Source: Gonatopus flavifemur (lineage: Eukaryota > Arthropoda > Insecta > Hymenoptera > Dryinidae). Taken from it: a DNA stretch of 64,000 nt. Shown in pieces: positions 29,021 to 41,130 of the stretch. A model generated the notes under the pieces. The model had not been told where the DNA came from. It saw only the letters and a program-made list of their open reading frames with translations, and ran no database searches. A program made the translations under genes and the position numbers. Position 1 is the first letter of the stretch. The number at the start of each line of letters is the position of its first letter. Location: positions 63,728,001 to 63,792,000 of the forward strand of contig JAFFJZ010000001.1 of assembly GCA_018340375.1 (NCBI GenBank), in the 5' to 3' direction.

Positions 29021-32000
29021 CTATCTACGTTCAGTGATAAGATGTACACCTCCTTTGACCGATAAAACGATTCCACCTTTCTCAAATTCAAGAGGTACTG
29101 ACATCCCAGGTGCAAGTTTGAATTTGAATTTGGACAATGCGCTGACCAAGGCTACTTTCGTTTGCATGAATCCAAATCTCATTCCTGAAAAATAAAATTC
29201 GAATAACATTTGTCATCAATTTCACTATTCACAATTGCTAAGGAATTGCATGAATCATTTTGATTACCGATACATATTCTAGGCCCTTCACCAAACGGTA
29301 ACCAGACGTAAGGATGTCTCGAAGCATTATTTTCCTGATTAAAACGTTCTGGATCAAATTTGTCTGGATCTGGATATATCTCAGGATCGTGGTGTAACGC
29401 AATCACTGGGATGATCACTGTAGTTCCTTTTGAAACACGGATATTCGTGCCGGGAAGAGTGGTCTCTTTTGTGCAAACACGAGTTAAAATCGGTACTGGT
29501 GGATATTTCCTCAATGTTTCTGTGGAAGTATTTCATTATTAGTATAAAAATATACAAACAGTCAGTATTTTTTGGTAGCTGTACGGCATTTTCAGTATGG
29601 CTTATTCCTTACAAAGTAAATCTTTCTTGAACATTGGGAAGAAGTAATTCAATAGAGTAACTTCTACTTCGAAAATAGCCATCCATATACTGACTGGACG
29701 CTGGAGGAGGAACTACCGCGATTGGAATAGCACACGGAGAAAAAGGAATAGTTGCAGCGACTTAAATAGTGATGTAGGCGATGTAGTTAATTTTGTCTTT
29801 GACCATTCGGTCTGGTTGCCACAACCAGATTTACGTGATTTTGTTTTGTTTTTCTGCTTATCATCACCAGATTTCAGGTCACCGCAACCAAAAATCCTCA
29901 ACCATGCAAGGATGGTTCCTGTGACCATGTCCCTTTGTCTCAGTTTAGTTGCATTAACTAACGAAAATACTTGGTAAGTTGTCTGGTATTTACGTTAGTT
30001 AGTGCAACTATCGAGTCAGTTGACGCAGCTAACGTGATACTTGTTCTATGACGACTAATTAGTTGCAGCAACTATTTAAGTAGATGGTCGAAAATCGACT
30101 GTTTAAGTAGTTGGTACAACTGTTCCTCTTTCTCCGTGCAGTTACTCCTGATTTTTCTCCATGTATATTCAGCGTAAATATGCTACAAAAAACAATTGGT
30201 AGAATTGGGGATCTTATTTTCCGATATTATACCCAAGAACAAATGCAAGTCACCTGATACTACTTGATGAAGATATGTCATCTCGTTAAGACAATCATAC
30301 GACAATTCTCCATGCTTTTTTAATACTTCATCGATCTCTTTTCTGACTTTATCTTGAATATCTTGATGGATTGCCAGTTCGTACATGCAGTAAGTCGCAG
30401 TTGTCGACGAGGTTTCGAAACCCGCAAGGAAGAAAACAAAAGCTTGTGCAGCTGCTTCCAACATCGTTAACTTTTCAAGTTTACCTAGAAAATTGAAAAA
30501 AATCCTCATTAAACTTTCTGAAAAGATAATTTCGTCATTAAATCGATAAGAACCTGACTTATCCTTGCTATCGTCATGCCCATTTTCAGTTTTATCCTCG
30601 TCCGGGGCGACGTAACCTTTGTTCATCAATTGCAACAGAAGATCCAAAAAATCACGCCTCTCAATATTATGCTCATTTCTATAAGTGACGTTTTCTTTGA
30701 AGGTTCCAATAAAAAAGTTACAAACGCCTTGATGCATGACTGAAATGTTGAAGAATTTCAATATATTCGGTATGAACATGGTAATCGTTCTCCAAAAGCG
30801 TCTTGGCTGGAATGCTACTCTCCCCCAATAACGAAATTCACTATTTGGGTTTCTCAAACTGTTACAATTCACTCCGAATGCCGTGGACATGATCACATCC
30901 GTGGAAAATCTGAAACGTTTGAACATACTCATCAAGCTCATCATCTATAGAATATATGCGTTATAAAATTTGACCGTACCTCGCAAATATGTCTTTGATT
31001 TCGAGATTCTTGTTGGAATCATGAATTTGATCATCCAGAAATTTCGTCAATTCCGATCCTATTTCTTTGACAGTGCCGAACATCTGTTTAATTTTTCCCG
31101 ATGTAAAAGTAGGCGTCAATTTGACTCTCAGGTTCCTCCATTTTTTTCCTGACAACAGGAAGAGATGACCCGATAGTGGATCTGCTTTTTCATTGTAATA
31201 TAATCCTCGATCGTGAAAACTCGTAAACTCCTTGGCCAATACAAACTTCACCAACTCTGGATCAACGAGTACCAGCTGGGCATTGTATATTACGTACATT
31301 CCGAAGAAGCGATGTTGCTGTTTGTGTTTTTCATAATTTTCTTTGTAAAGATCCTCTGAAATTGATGGAAGATGGATATAGAATTTTCCAAGAATATTGT
31401 AAGGGGATTGAATGTAGGGTAACTGAACCAGCAAATAACTGTACACCAGTGGAATGACCGGATACTTCCAGAGGTCAATGAATCAATACATTGAGAACTC
31501 GATCGAACATAAATACGATGCGAGGATTCAATATGAATCGTGGAATGTACTCGTATCGATCAATTTCAAATATTTGAATCAATCAAATTTCGAATGGACT
31601 TCAGTCATTCACTGGTACCGTTCGAATACACGGTGATTTATTGGTCCAGCTACCCCAGTTCATGGTAAATTAAGTTCTGACGACTCGAATACGTAAGTGC
31701 AAAAGTTGAATACAATAACATATACAGGGAATATCTTTTCGACCAAAAATCGAAACTGTAAACAATGTTCGTGGCATCGTGTACCAAAAATGGTGGGAGC
31801 AAAGTCCTTCCATAGACATACAATTTTTCACCGTGATTTGGTGGACTTGTTCGGCAATTTTTATGGGATTCAACACTCCGAAGGCTCAATGGTTCCCTCA
31901 AATGATCGGAAAATTTTGTATTCTTGATGAAAAAACGATTTGACATTGATCGAGAATTTTCCTCACTTCATCGAATATTGGAAATTGATTTTTTATTCCA

Positions 32001-32787
32001 CGATCGGAGTTTCACAGTGACCATATACAGGAAAATTCCGACGATTTTTATACTTAGCAAGCATTTCCAAACATTTTACTAAAAGAAAGGGGTCTTGTTT
32101 TTGCCTATCGCATTTCTATCATGTTTCTCCAATAAATTTACGACCTACGAATTTCATTGTTTAACTTTCACTTGCAAATCGTGAGAACCCATCATGTCTT
32201 TCAATCTTACTTCATTTGAATTAACTCATTTTTCAAAATAATTTTTTGACCTCATTTCCATACATGAATTAGTTATGACGTCTGATAAATGTCTTCATCG
32301 TAACATTGGTCATACCGAGAACATGATAAGTGAAGAAAATTATAATTTCAAAAACTATCTATTGCAGTATGAATAATATCACAATGTTACTTTTAAAACC
32401 TTGAAGCGGTTATATCATACGATTAATGTAGACAATCCTATGATATTTTTATCTTTCCCGTGTCACATAAAACAACAACTTGGCATGATCTAATGAAAAA
32501 CTTGGTGTAATTTTTCAACTATGATGAAACATTTCACATTGTCAGAGTGCAATATATAACACATGATAAAACAATCGATGATGCTCACTTAAACCTTTCT
32601 CCCCTATAAACCAAGACCATGCATTGCCAAATGGTACCACAGGTTCCGGGCTGAAAACATTTTTCTTACTCCAAAATTGATACAAAAAGTATTTAAAATA
32701 GATATAAATTGCTGCGACCACGAAAATCACTAATCCCAAAATTTCGGTGTTGAAGAAACTCGATGTTGAGAACATTTTGAAACTCAT
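29021..32787 (-). CDS. Cytochrome P450, CYP3 clan / CYP6-like (P450-4), 525 aa, six exons
   Basis: An ER monooxygenase, substrate unknown. Exons on the minus strand are 32589-32787, 30980-31355, 30554-30909, 30254-30484, 29268-29519 and 29021-29184. The first ATG gives MSFKMFSTS. The internal MFSTS ATG (32,775) matches the start of P450-5 and could be the true start, giving 521 aa. The anchor is about residues 14-36, with WRNLR near 145, AGFETS at 331-336, ETLR at 388-391, YPPVP, DPERF and heme loop [10 protein letters not shown] at 463-472 (Cys470). Exon 3 is six codons longer than in P450-1 to -3, adding an acidic/polar stretch (DKTENGHDDSKDK). Intron 3 (69 bases) is in frame and free of stops. 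Intron 4 holds an ACACGGAGA-type MITE. It is the closest paralogue of P450-5. Confidence 0.93.
29732..30139. mobile_element. ACACGGAGAAA-type MITE in intron 4 of P450-4
   Basis: ACACGGAGAAAAAGGAATAG at the left end is mirrored by TGTTCCTCTTTCTCCGTG at the right. Internal GTTGCANCAACTA and TTAGTTGCA motifs occur repeatedly in both orientations. It is non-coding. It fills most of the 734-base intron, whose equivalent is only 65 bases in P450-3. Confidence 0.65.
32148..32525. repeat. P450-4 intron 1 segment, copied at 14,132-14,475
   Basis: This intronic stretch near exon 1 of P450-4 shares several ordered blocks with the isolated segment at 14.1 kb (GCAAATCGTGAGAA, GAACATGATAAGTGAAGA, AACTATCTATTGCAGTATGA, GTAATTTTTCAACT). 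The copy in the gene is presumably the source type. Confidence 0.55.
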
Positions 32788-32855
32788 AAACGCACATACA
32801 TGGATGATTACGAATTGAGAATCGCGAAATACATTTCGTTCGTATTAGGAGAAGA

Positions 32856-32863
32856 TTTTTATA
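32856..32863 (-). promoter_or_regulatory. Possible TATA box of P450-4
   Basis: TATAAAAA on the minus strand lies about 70 bases upstream of the first P450-4 ATG, a spacing compatible with a short 5' leader. There is no other evidence. Confidence 0.35.
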
Positions 32864-33564
32864 CTACTGATTGTACGACACATTAAGTCAGTTGTAGAGC
32901 GTGTGAGATGTTTAAACCATCGTTGAGTAACTCAAATCAAGAAAATGCTGCGTCATAATGATCTCCTCTAAAGTGTGACACGAGTCTAGAAATCCATACG
33001 TATTACCTCTTCCGAGTGGGAAAATCAGTTATCATCTCCACGTATCTTATCTTGCTTCATCTCGTTCAGTGTTTTCTTTGTGTTAACAGGTATTATGATG
33101 AATTTGTCATTATCATTGAGATGTTGATATATTTCATTCTCAAACAAGGAATTATCGAAAACGTAGAGGAAAAAAGAATCGACGTTGTATTATGCAATTA
33201 TTAAAATTCTGATTCGCGTAATAATCTGGTTGGATATTATATACACTAAAACAAGAGTCTTTTTTATTCAATGAATTTTGATCTGGTTACGGTGAAATAA
33301 TCATAAACATGACTCTTTACTGTCAAACAAGGTTTATCAACAGCTAATGAAAGTCATCACGTAGCACAGAATGTATCAGTAACATCTCGGAATATTGCAG
33401 CAATGTATTACACTTGAAGAATCTTATTTGCAAAATTATTGTGAAATTCCAGTAATCGAGGGAGAAGTGGAAATTTTTCAAAATATTACTGTGCCTTCTG
33501 TAAAACTTGTAGAAAATATCACTCTCAACTGTTTGGAAATTCACTCATTTTTACAAACTGCACA

Positions 33565-33836
33565 CACTGAGAACCCGATTTTTTAGATTTAAAGAAAATT
33601 TCTTTGCCCTCATTCAGATAAATCTTGTTTTCAATGGAAAAGATAGTTCATTCCAATCAGATAATTTTTTATTGAATTGAAATTATATTCTGCGAATTCA
33701 AGAAGGAATATATTTCTGTTTCAATTTGGAAATTTTTTGTTTCAATGTGATGAAGAATTTTTCCATTGAAAAAAATATTTATTAGAATGAGGGCAAAGAA
33801 AATTTTCTTTCAATTTAAAAAGTTGGGTTCTCAGTG
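33565..33836. mobile_element. MITE with CACTGAGAACCC termini
   Basis: CACTGAGAACCCGATTTTTT at the left is mirrored by AAAAAGTTGGGTTCTCAGTG at the right. Next inside are inverted AAAGAAAATTTCTTTGCCCT and GGGCAAAGAAAATTTTCTTT blocks. The centre is AT-rich. It is non-coding. Confidence 0.7.
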
Positions 33837-35084
33837 CAGTAATTTTTTGAAGAATTTTCACTTGTCCTTCGGTTACTGAAATTTCGCGGTAATTTTGGCA
33901 ACAGAATTCTTTCAGTGTACAATTGTGATCCTGCGAGCAAAATCTTATTACAAGCGATTTATAAAACTTAATCGGAATTCATTCTGATTTTCCATCAGAA
34001 ATTTCTTATTAACCCAATTGTTATCCATAATATTATCCGATTCCTTATTCCAGGGGCACTTTTTATTCAGATATTGCCAAACCAGTATGATTGAAAATGC
34101 GTATCTGCACGCAGAGAACAATAATTCTTGCTGAAGTAGCAATTTTCAAAAATCTGTTTTGCTGAATTAGCAAAACGTTTGCCGTGGCAGCAAATTTTTC
34201 AGCAGTCTGTATATCTACAATGCCGAATTGCTGGATCAGCAAGCGCTTGCCAAAGTGACAAAATTTTTGATATAATAGCAAAATTTCATCGTGAATAAGA
34301 CGCTTTAGGCGTCCAATCGCTTCTTATTATCACCAATTTGTGCATCCGGAATTTGTACCGGAATCAAATCGGTTTACATACATAGGTTTTAATCAGATTT
34401 TTTGAAGCAGGCAAAGACACAAAATGTTCATTGGGATACGATATGCATGTTACAGAAAATTTTTTGTGCACTAGGATTGAATCTCTCTTAGGGAAATTCA
34501 CTTCATTCTGACCAAAACATTTCACGTCTCCGGCAAAAAATTGGAAGAAAAATGAAGTATTTTGGCCAAAATGACGTCAATTTTTCTACGGGCTCAACTG
34601 AAATGTCCGAGGTTTTTTGAAATACCTATTCCATACAGATACATTCCAACCTTGTGCCACATGAATATAGGCCAAGTGCACAGTGTACAAAATAATCGCA
34701 ATTTTCCCATTCATACCAACAGGAAAATTCCAATCACTGATTAGGAAATCAATTTCCAGTACATTTATATGAAATTTCCCATACATTTATCTGGAAATTT
34801 CAAACTTTATGAGATTTTTCCTAACATTTCACAGTGAATTTCCGGACAGGTTCGGAAAATTCCCAACGAATATATATGTTAATTACTTCATATAAATATA
34901 TAGGAATTTTCCCATAGAAATTTTTTACGGTGCCATTTAGATAAGCGTTAAAAACAAACATAAACCATAGTCTATCGTTGCGCTCGTCAACGGGTCGTTT
35001 ATGTGTAAAAATATTGTGTAACCCACACAGCACAATAGTTCCAGAAGAATTCTTACACGGAAAATAATGACCATACGAAAATTA

Positions 35085-35969
35085 CAGTAAGACCTCTCAA
35101 TAAGAACGCTTCCCCGCTTTCCGCTCGTGGGCCATCCCCCACTCCAATTACCGGTTCTGAGCTTAAATTACATTTGTGGGTGACCTCTCAATAAGAACGT
35201 TCAGTCTCAGAGCGTTGAACAGTCAAAATTTAAATAAAAGCTCAGTATTTTCAAGTTATACATAATTGAATACTTCTCTTTTTCCTTCTTTTAAATGAAA
35301 TTCCATATTATTTGAATATTTATAAAACGAAACTCTTTAATTACCCTTGAAAATAATAATAAATATATGAACATAAATTTTTGATTGATAATCATGAATA
35401 TGTATATTTCGGTCTTTTTGAAAATCATTTTAAACTGCGATGAGATGAGACAGAAATTTTTAGAGGACCCCTCATAGCAAAATGTGTCTCTAGGACGTTT
35501 TCTGAACGTTCAGAAAACCTCCCCTACTTTTTTTAAACCTTCCGTAAACGTTCCAGTGGTACGTTGTGCTGTCCGGGATGTATTCAAGTGAAAAAGAATT
35601 GTCTTTATTAGGAGTAACAAGGGTGACTCCTGGAGCTAAAACAAAAAATTTGTGACTCTTCAGATCCCTCTTTCACGAACATATTTAATATTTACACCAT
35701 TGTTTGATAGTTTTAATAAAAAACTATTTTTGTAATCAATATGTATCGTCAGGTCAGCGCAACAATGAGTCTTTTTGCGAGTGAAAGCAAGAAAATGTTT
35801 TCTAATGTTTCAGCGCAAACGTTCTTATTAGGAGGTCGCAACCTAAAATGTGAAAGAGAGACAAAAACTCAGTAATTGAGTGCGAATGTAGGGTTGGTAG
35901 GGGAACCCTGATTCTTGGAAAAACTCTTCCCCTTGGGGGCTTTTGCGTTCTTATTGAGAGGTCTTACTG
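35085..35969. mobile_element. Pogo-like non-autonomous DNA transposon, 885 bp
   Basis: The termini are exact inverted copies for about 25 bases, beginning CAGTAAGACCTCTCAATAAG. Both ends are flanked by TA (35,083-35,084 and 35,970-35,971), the target duplication of Tc1/mariner/pogo elements, and a CAGT start is typical of pogo/Tigger termini. The GACCTCTCAATAAGAACGTT phrase recurs internally at about 35,182 and a complementary TTCTTATTAGGAGGTC occurs near 35,822, so the subterminal sequence is repeated. There is no transposase frame. Confidence 0.75.
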
Positions 35970-36518
35970 TACATTAAAAATAAGGTAACGATGACAGTGT
36001 AAATTTCATGTAAAATTCACCACACAGTTCTGTTGAATTTACATTGTTATCATAGTCACTTGACAGCGACACTACTCCCATTTACTTCAGTGACAATGTG
36101 AATATAACATTGGTTCCAATGTAAATTTCACTCCAATTGCATTCATATGAGCGGTTGTGTTGAATTAACAACAACCAATGTAGAATTTACCCATATAAAA
36201 ATCTTCAAGCTCCGCCAATGCTGACGACGGAATATAGCTAGACTCAAGGCTGCCAGCCAAAGCTGGGCAATCTATGTAGGGACAAGGATGGTTGACAATG
36301 GTCTAAACATTGTACCAATATGGGAAGTCATAAATCGACTTCATTGATCCATCATTGATCATTGGCTGCGTCACGCTTGGTCCATCCTTCAACCAATATT
36401 GCTTGAAGGAAAAAGCATGCTTTCAACAGAGGCTCTCTAGGGCTTGGCGGGACCCTGCTCCAAGCATTAGGCAACTCTGAATGACAATGGATTCTCATGT
36501 TGCACCAAGCATGGGTCG

Positions 36519-36620
36519 TAGCTTGGTCCAGCTTGGGCAATAGCCTGGCTCAGCTTGGGCGATGGCCTCGCTCAGTTTAGGCGTTAGCTTGACTCGACTT
36601 GAGTAATAGCTTGGCTAAGA
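36519..36620. repeat. Short tandem repeat, 22-bp unit, about 4.6 copies
   Basis: Successive 22-base units begin TAGCTTGGTCCAGCTTGGGC, TAGCCTGGCTCAGCTTGGGC, TGGCCTCGCTCAGTTTAGGC and TAGCTTGACTCGACTTGAGT, followed by a partial unit. The copies are diverged. Related GCTTGG motifs occur just upstream (36,240-36,500), so the array is part of a wider degenerate repeat. Confidence 0.65.
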
Positions 36621-37789
36621 GTGAAACTTCCTTCTCAAACAGCAAATTACAATAACTCTCACCAGAGTGATGCTTGTTTCCTGCGAGTGGCGAACCAAGC
36701 ATTCAATCAATATATAAGTCTCCTTTGAAGATTCCATGACAGAAATAATTCTTCATCTGTTTCCAGACCCGCCTACTTCTACGCCAGGACCACCGGATTT
36801 ACGTCATTCATCAGTTTAAACTAATCAGAAAAATTACATGTTGAAATTCTCCGACATTCATTTCGTTCAATCGAAATGATAGAATGGATTTTTTATTTTA
36901 TTTTCAATTACAATAAAAAATAAAAGTGACCATTGGCATGAGATGGGCGCAACCCTGCCGTTAGATCGCTACAGCGTTGGCTCATCCTTGGCGAACAAAT
37001 TTTTGTATGGTCTGCCATTGACGGCATATGCTATCACAACCCTGTTTCCAGTGTTGGGTCTTAATTGTGAAAACAAATGGGCTGAGGCTGAAATGATGTT
37101 ACCATTTCAGAGTTGCGCCATGCCTGGTAGCCTAGGATCGGCCCATCTTGGTGAGCCTTGCGGCAACCTAGCGCCCATGGTCAATTTTTACCTGGGTACA
37201 GGGGATTTTTTCCTGTGTAAAAGATTCTTATTGAACTGATTGTGTTCTTTATGAATTCTTTGAGAATCCTTCTGCAACTGTGGTGGTGTGTGGGGAAACA
37301 CAAGCTATTGTGTGATTTATGTAATTGTGTTTTGTTTTCCTGGTTATCATGATCAAATTTTAAGTCACTGTAACCATAAATCCTTCACCATGCGAGCATT
37401 CCCAGCCAGCACGAATGATCAATTTGAATTTATAAAGACTCCCCAAAGACCTCTCGAACAGTCCCCGTTATGCGACTTACAATGAATTCCTTATGAATTT
37501 AATGGATTCCAAATGAAAACATATTGAATGCCTGAAGAATTCATCATGGAGTTCCGATATGAGTTCTCTCTGAACATTGAGTTGTTCATTGAGAATTCAT
37601 TTTGAATCCAAAATAGTCATAATGAATGCATATTGATTAGCATAACGGGAGCTCTTTGTTGGAACTCTTGTGCTGTATGGGTTCTTTCTGTGACCATGTT
37701 GCCTTTTTTCTCAGTATAACATAGCACGCCTCTAGAATTCTCCTATCCCACTTATCAATAAGAATTCACACTTGAACATAAGAAATAAT

Positions 37790-38029
37790 ACGGAAAAAAG
37801 AAAATGGAGAAATTGACCTTGTTGGATGCCCAATGCGTCGCTTTGAATCTTTAAATGGAAATTTTTACAGAATATCTTGTCAAATAATTCACATCATAAG
37901 AGAAAAATCTATTTTTGTCTGATAATATGGATTATTCGTCAATCCATTCTGTAAAAATTTCAATTCAAAGATTCGGAGCAACGCATTGTCATCCTACAAG
38001 GTAAATTTCTCCATTTTCTTTTTTCCGTG
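37790..38029. mobile_element. Palindromic MITE, about 240 bp
   Basis: ACGGAAAAAAGAAAATGGAG at the left is mirrored by CTCCATTTTCTTTTTTCCGT at the right. The next inward blocks (AATTGACCTTGTTGGAT, TTGAATCTTTAAATGGAAAT) also have inverted partners. It is non-coding. Confidence 0.7.
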
Positions 38030-38130
38030 AAAATTTATAAAATTGTAATACAGTTTCAGACGATCGGAAATATTTGCTTACCTAATGTTTATTTTCGAAT
38101 TTTTATTCGAACTGTTAGTCAATGAGACAT

Positions 38131-38418
38131 ACCCAGGTAACACACGAAGAATTCTTTTTCAAAAACAAGAATAGAATTCTTCGAAAACTCTTTTCGAATC
38201 AATGAATTCATGAAGAGTTCTGGAAAACTTCAATATTCGGGACATTACCGAGTTCTTTGAGAGTACTACAACAATACTTTAAGTATTTCCAAAGAACTCG
38301 TTAATGTCCCAAACATTGAACTCTTTCAGAGCTCTTTATGAATTCATCAATTCGAAAAGAGTTCTTGAAAAATTCTATTCTTGTTTTTGAAAAATAATTC
38401 TTCGTGTGTTATGAGGGT
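38131..38418. mobile_element. Palindromic MITE of the AACACACGAAGAATT family, copy 1
   Basis: ACCCAGGTAACACACGAAGA opens the element and TTCTTCGTGTGTTATGAGGG closes it. The arms pair almost throughout, including GAGTTCTTTGAGAGTA and TTCCAAAGAACTCG around the centre. A second copy with the same arms is at 63,663-63,914. Confidence 0.8.
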
Positions 38419-38683
38419 ATGATGATTGAAGAAAGAAAATGTGTCGTTCAAAATTATCCGCGTACACTGTTATAAATTTCTGATTGAATTTTCAATCACA
38501 AGTAATGGAAGCAATTTCCACTCACGTAAATGAAAAATAATGTACAGTAGTATTGAAAATCCAATAACCAGTTCTTTAAATTTCATGCACATGTTCATGG
38601 TTGTTGAGAGAAATCATGACTGAAAATTCAATAACAAGTTATTTAAATTTCATGCACATGTTCAAGATCGTTGAAAAAAAAGA

Positions 38684-38766
38684 TCACCTTCACAAGATTT
38701 GAACGCGGGGCGTCGGAACCGGACGCCACAGCCCTATTACTCTAACCACTGCCACTTACGCGGACG
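38684..38766 (-). ncRNA. tRNA-like / SINE head sequence
   Basis: On the minus strand, GTGGCAGTGGTTAGAGTAAT is followed about 30 bases later by CGTTCAAATC, resembling pol III A and B boxes. A GGCGTCCGG / CCGACGCC hairpin lies between them. The acceptor stem does not pair well and the anticodon arm is not convincing, so I do not call a functional tRNA. A tRNA-derived SINE head or decayed tRNA copy fits better. Confidence 0.35.
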
Positions 38767-40487
38767 GGTGCATTTTTCTGCCCATATCACCCTACGTTCA
38801 TTCTTCAAACTTGTGAATCAAGATGTACTTATGATGTAGAAACACTGAACAAATCGTATGATCTAACTAATACATAGTTGAAGTGGATACATGGATGACT
38901 TCGTCAAAGCGTTAGTATACAGGGTGACCGAAGGGAGAAAAATTGTATTTCCAGGGCGTATTCTGCAGCCATAATGCAAGAATTTCCGATTTTTTGAAGA
39001 TTAGTTCTTGAGATATGAGCATTTTTAGTTTTTTTTTCAAATCCAAATCAACTTGGATCACTTTGGTTATTTTCAGTTGGATACCAGTACAGCCCTGATT
39101 TGATTGCAATTATAATGATATTAAAATGATATTATTATGTTATTATAATGGATTAAATTTTTCCAAGTTTTTTCAATCACCTGTACATTAATTTCAATTT
39201 TTATGCACAATAACTTGGAAATTCAATAACATGTATTTGGATTCCTATTTCAGTTCACGAAAATTGAATTTTCATTCACATATGTTCATGAAAAGTACAT
39301 GAAATTTCAAGAAATTTTTAACAGTGTAGCAACATGTTGGATCTTATATGAGATCAAAATAGTGACATATAATCGAGAAAATAAGAACATTCAAGTACAC
39401 CATCATCTAGATAAATGTTATCAGAGGGTATTTAAGAAGACTAGAATACTCATATCGTTTGTCCTTTTCGCATTGTCAATAATAAGAATTGTACCGAGTT
39501 TAAATAGAGAGATAGTTCCAAGTTCATTTTCATTTATCTTTCTCTATTTGTACAGTAATAGATAAATATTTATACTCTCCAAATGTTTCAGAAATTCTTT
39601 ATTTTATCGGGAAATACTTTCCATTCAGATGTGATCTATACAACGTGTCTCAGAATTTTTCATTCGAATTTTTGAAACATCCCTGGTGAAAATAAAGAGT
39701 TACACTGCAGTTACAGTGCAATGCGAGGTTCATCCGAATGTACCCGGAGTGGTGTTTCGCGCCGTGGAATGCATCGCAAATGTATTTTGTTACACTTTGT
39801 TTTTACCAAGGATGTCTTCAACCGAAAAATAAGAAAGTTCCTGCAGACAGTATTCGATACAGGAAATGCCAGAATCGAATAGCTGTAGTGAAATAAGTCA
39901 ATTTGTACAACAGGGAAAAAGCGTGTTGGCTTTCCCAAAAGTTCCAATCTGACAACATTGTTAAGATAAGTTTAAAATCCGAGATTTTAGATATCTTAGG
40001 GAAGAATGTATGGCTACCACAATCAAAGGTTGTTTTCCCTGTTGATGTTTTACACTCCTCTGACTTCTACAACACATCTAATTAATAGTTACAAGCTGTC
40101 TTCCAAAGAATCTCAGAAGAGATTCTCAAAAAACTCTTCCAGACCTCTTATATATCTCTTTTGGGCGTAAGAAAACTTCTATGAGATGTTTAGGAGTGTT
40201 ATACACACTGTATAAACGTATGAACCACTCCAATTCACGGTTCGTAAGGTAACAGAAAGGCTTTTAAACACACCAAGTGATTGGCTCTTTTTCAGCTGAT
40301 CAAAATTGTACTAGGTCGCGATTTCGAAACAAAATTCGAGTCTTTCTTATTTCAAAAATACCACGACATACATCAAATTTTGTTGAAAGAAATGTTCTTG
40401 TCTGTTATTCAAACGTATATTGCCTGCAAAATCGCGCTTGAGGCTATCCTTGAACTGAATTTGGATAAAAAACAATAGAGATGGACG

Positions 40488-41130
40488 ATCTTGACAGAAT
40501 CGATTTCTTTTTACAAAAAATTTATCAAATTTTTATTAACTTTTATATAATTTTGATCCCAATTCGATAAAAATTGAATAAAAAAGAATCGTTTTTCTCA
40601 AAATTGTCCACCAATAGAGAAAAAATCCGCGAGAAATATTTTTTCTCTAAAAATATGAAGTATGCATACGTGTCATTGATAACTGAGCGAATTATTGAAT
40701 TGGTTAGAAACCATCATGATATAATCATTGTTTAACGACCTGAGATTGAGTCACAAAAAATATCGCGCAATGACGAGGCACTATGCACCGACGCTGTGGC
40801 CAACGAAGAGCTGATGCAATGGAAATGATTGATACGAATAGATATCTACTTCGGTACATAATCTTAAACAAAAATAAAAGAACAGGAAAAAGTTAATTAT
40901 CACCTTCAACACTCTCACGATTTCTTAGCGGTCATTTTCAGAGATAATATATGCGGTAGATTGTAAACAAACCTGAAATTATGGAGCCCTAACGAATTAG
41001 TGATGACGATTCTTGAACAGAATCGATCCTTTTTTTATACACAAACTATCTAGTTTTTGTTGAAATCTGAAACAATTAAATATTTTTTATGTAAAAAAAG
41101 GATCGTTTTTGTTCAAGGATTGTCATCGCT
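40488..41130. repeat. Two related short palindromic elements (40,488-40,612 and 40,999-41,130)
   Basis: Each is an inverted pair: GGACGATCTTGACAGAATCG with its diverged complement near 40,600, and AGTGATGACGATTCTTGAAC with TTCAAGGATTGTCATCGCT near 41,130. Both share the GATTCTTGAACAGAATCGAT theme, so they belong to one family. The TAGAGATGGACGA-type start hints at hAT-like ends, but no 8-bp duplication was confirmed. Confidence 0.5.

Larger units (their letters stand above)
32788..35084. other. Intergenic region upstream of P450-4; no gene seen
   Basis: Apart from the TATA-like site and the MITE at 33,565-33,836, the stretch is AT-rich and holds only short unsupported frames. Around 34,110-34,290 are repeated GCAAAAC / GCTGAATTAGCAA / TTGCTG motifs suggesting another degenerate fold-back. 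A single ACCCACACAGCAC end lies near 35,022. Confidence 0.45.
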
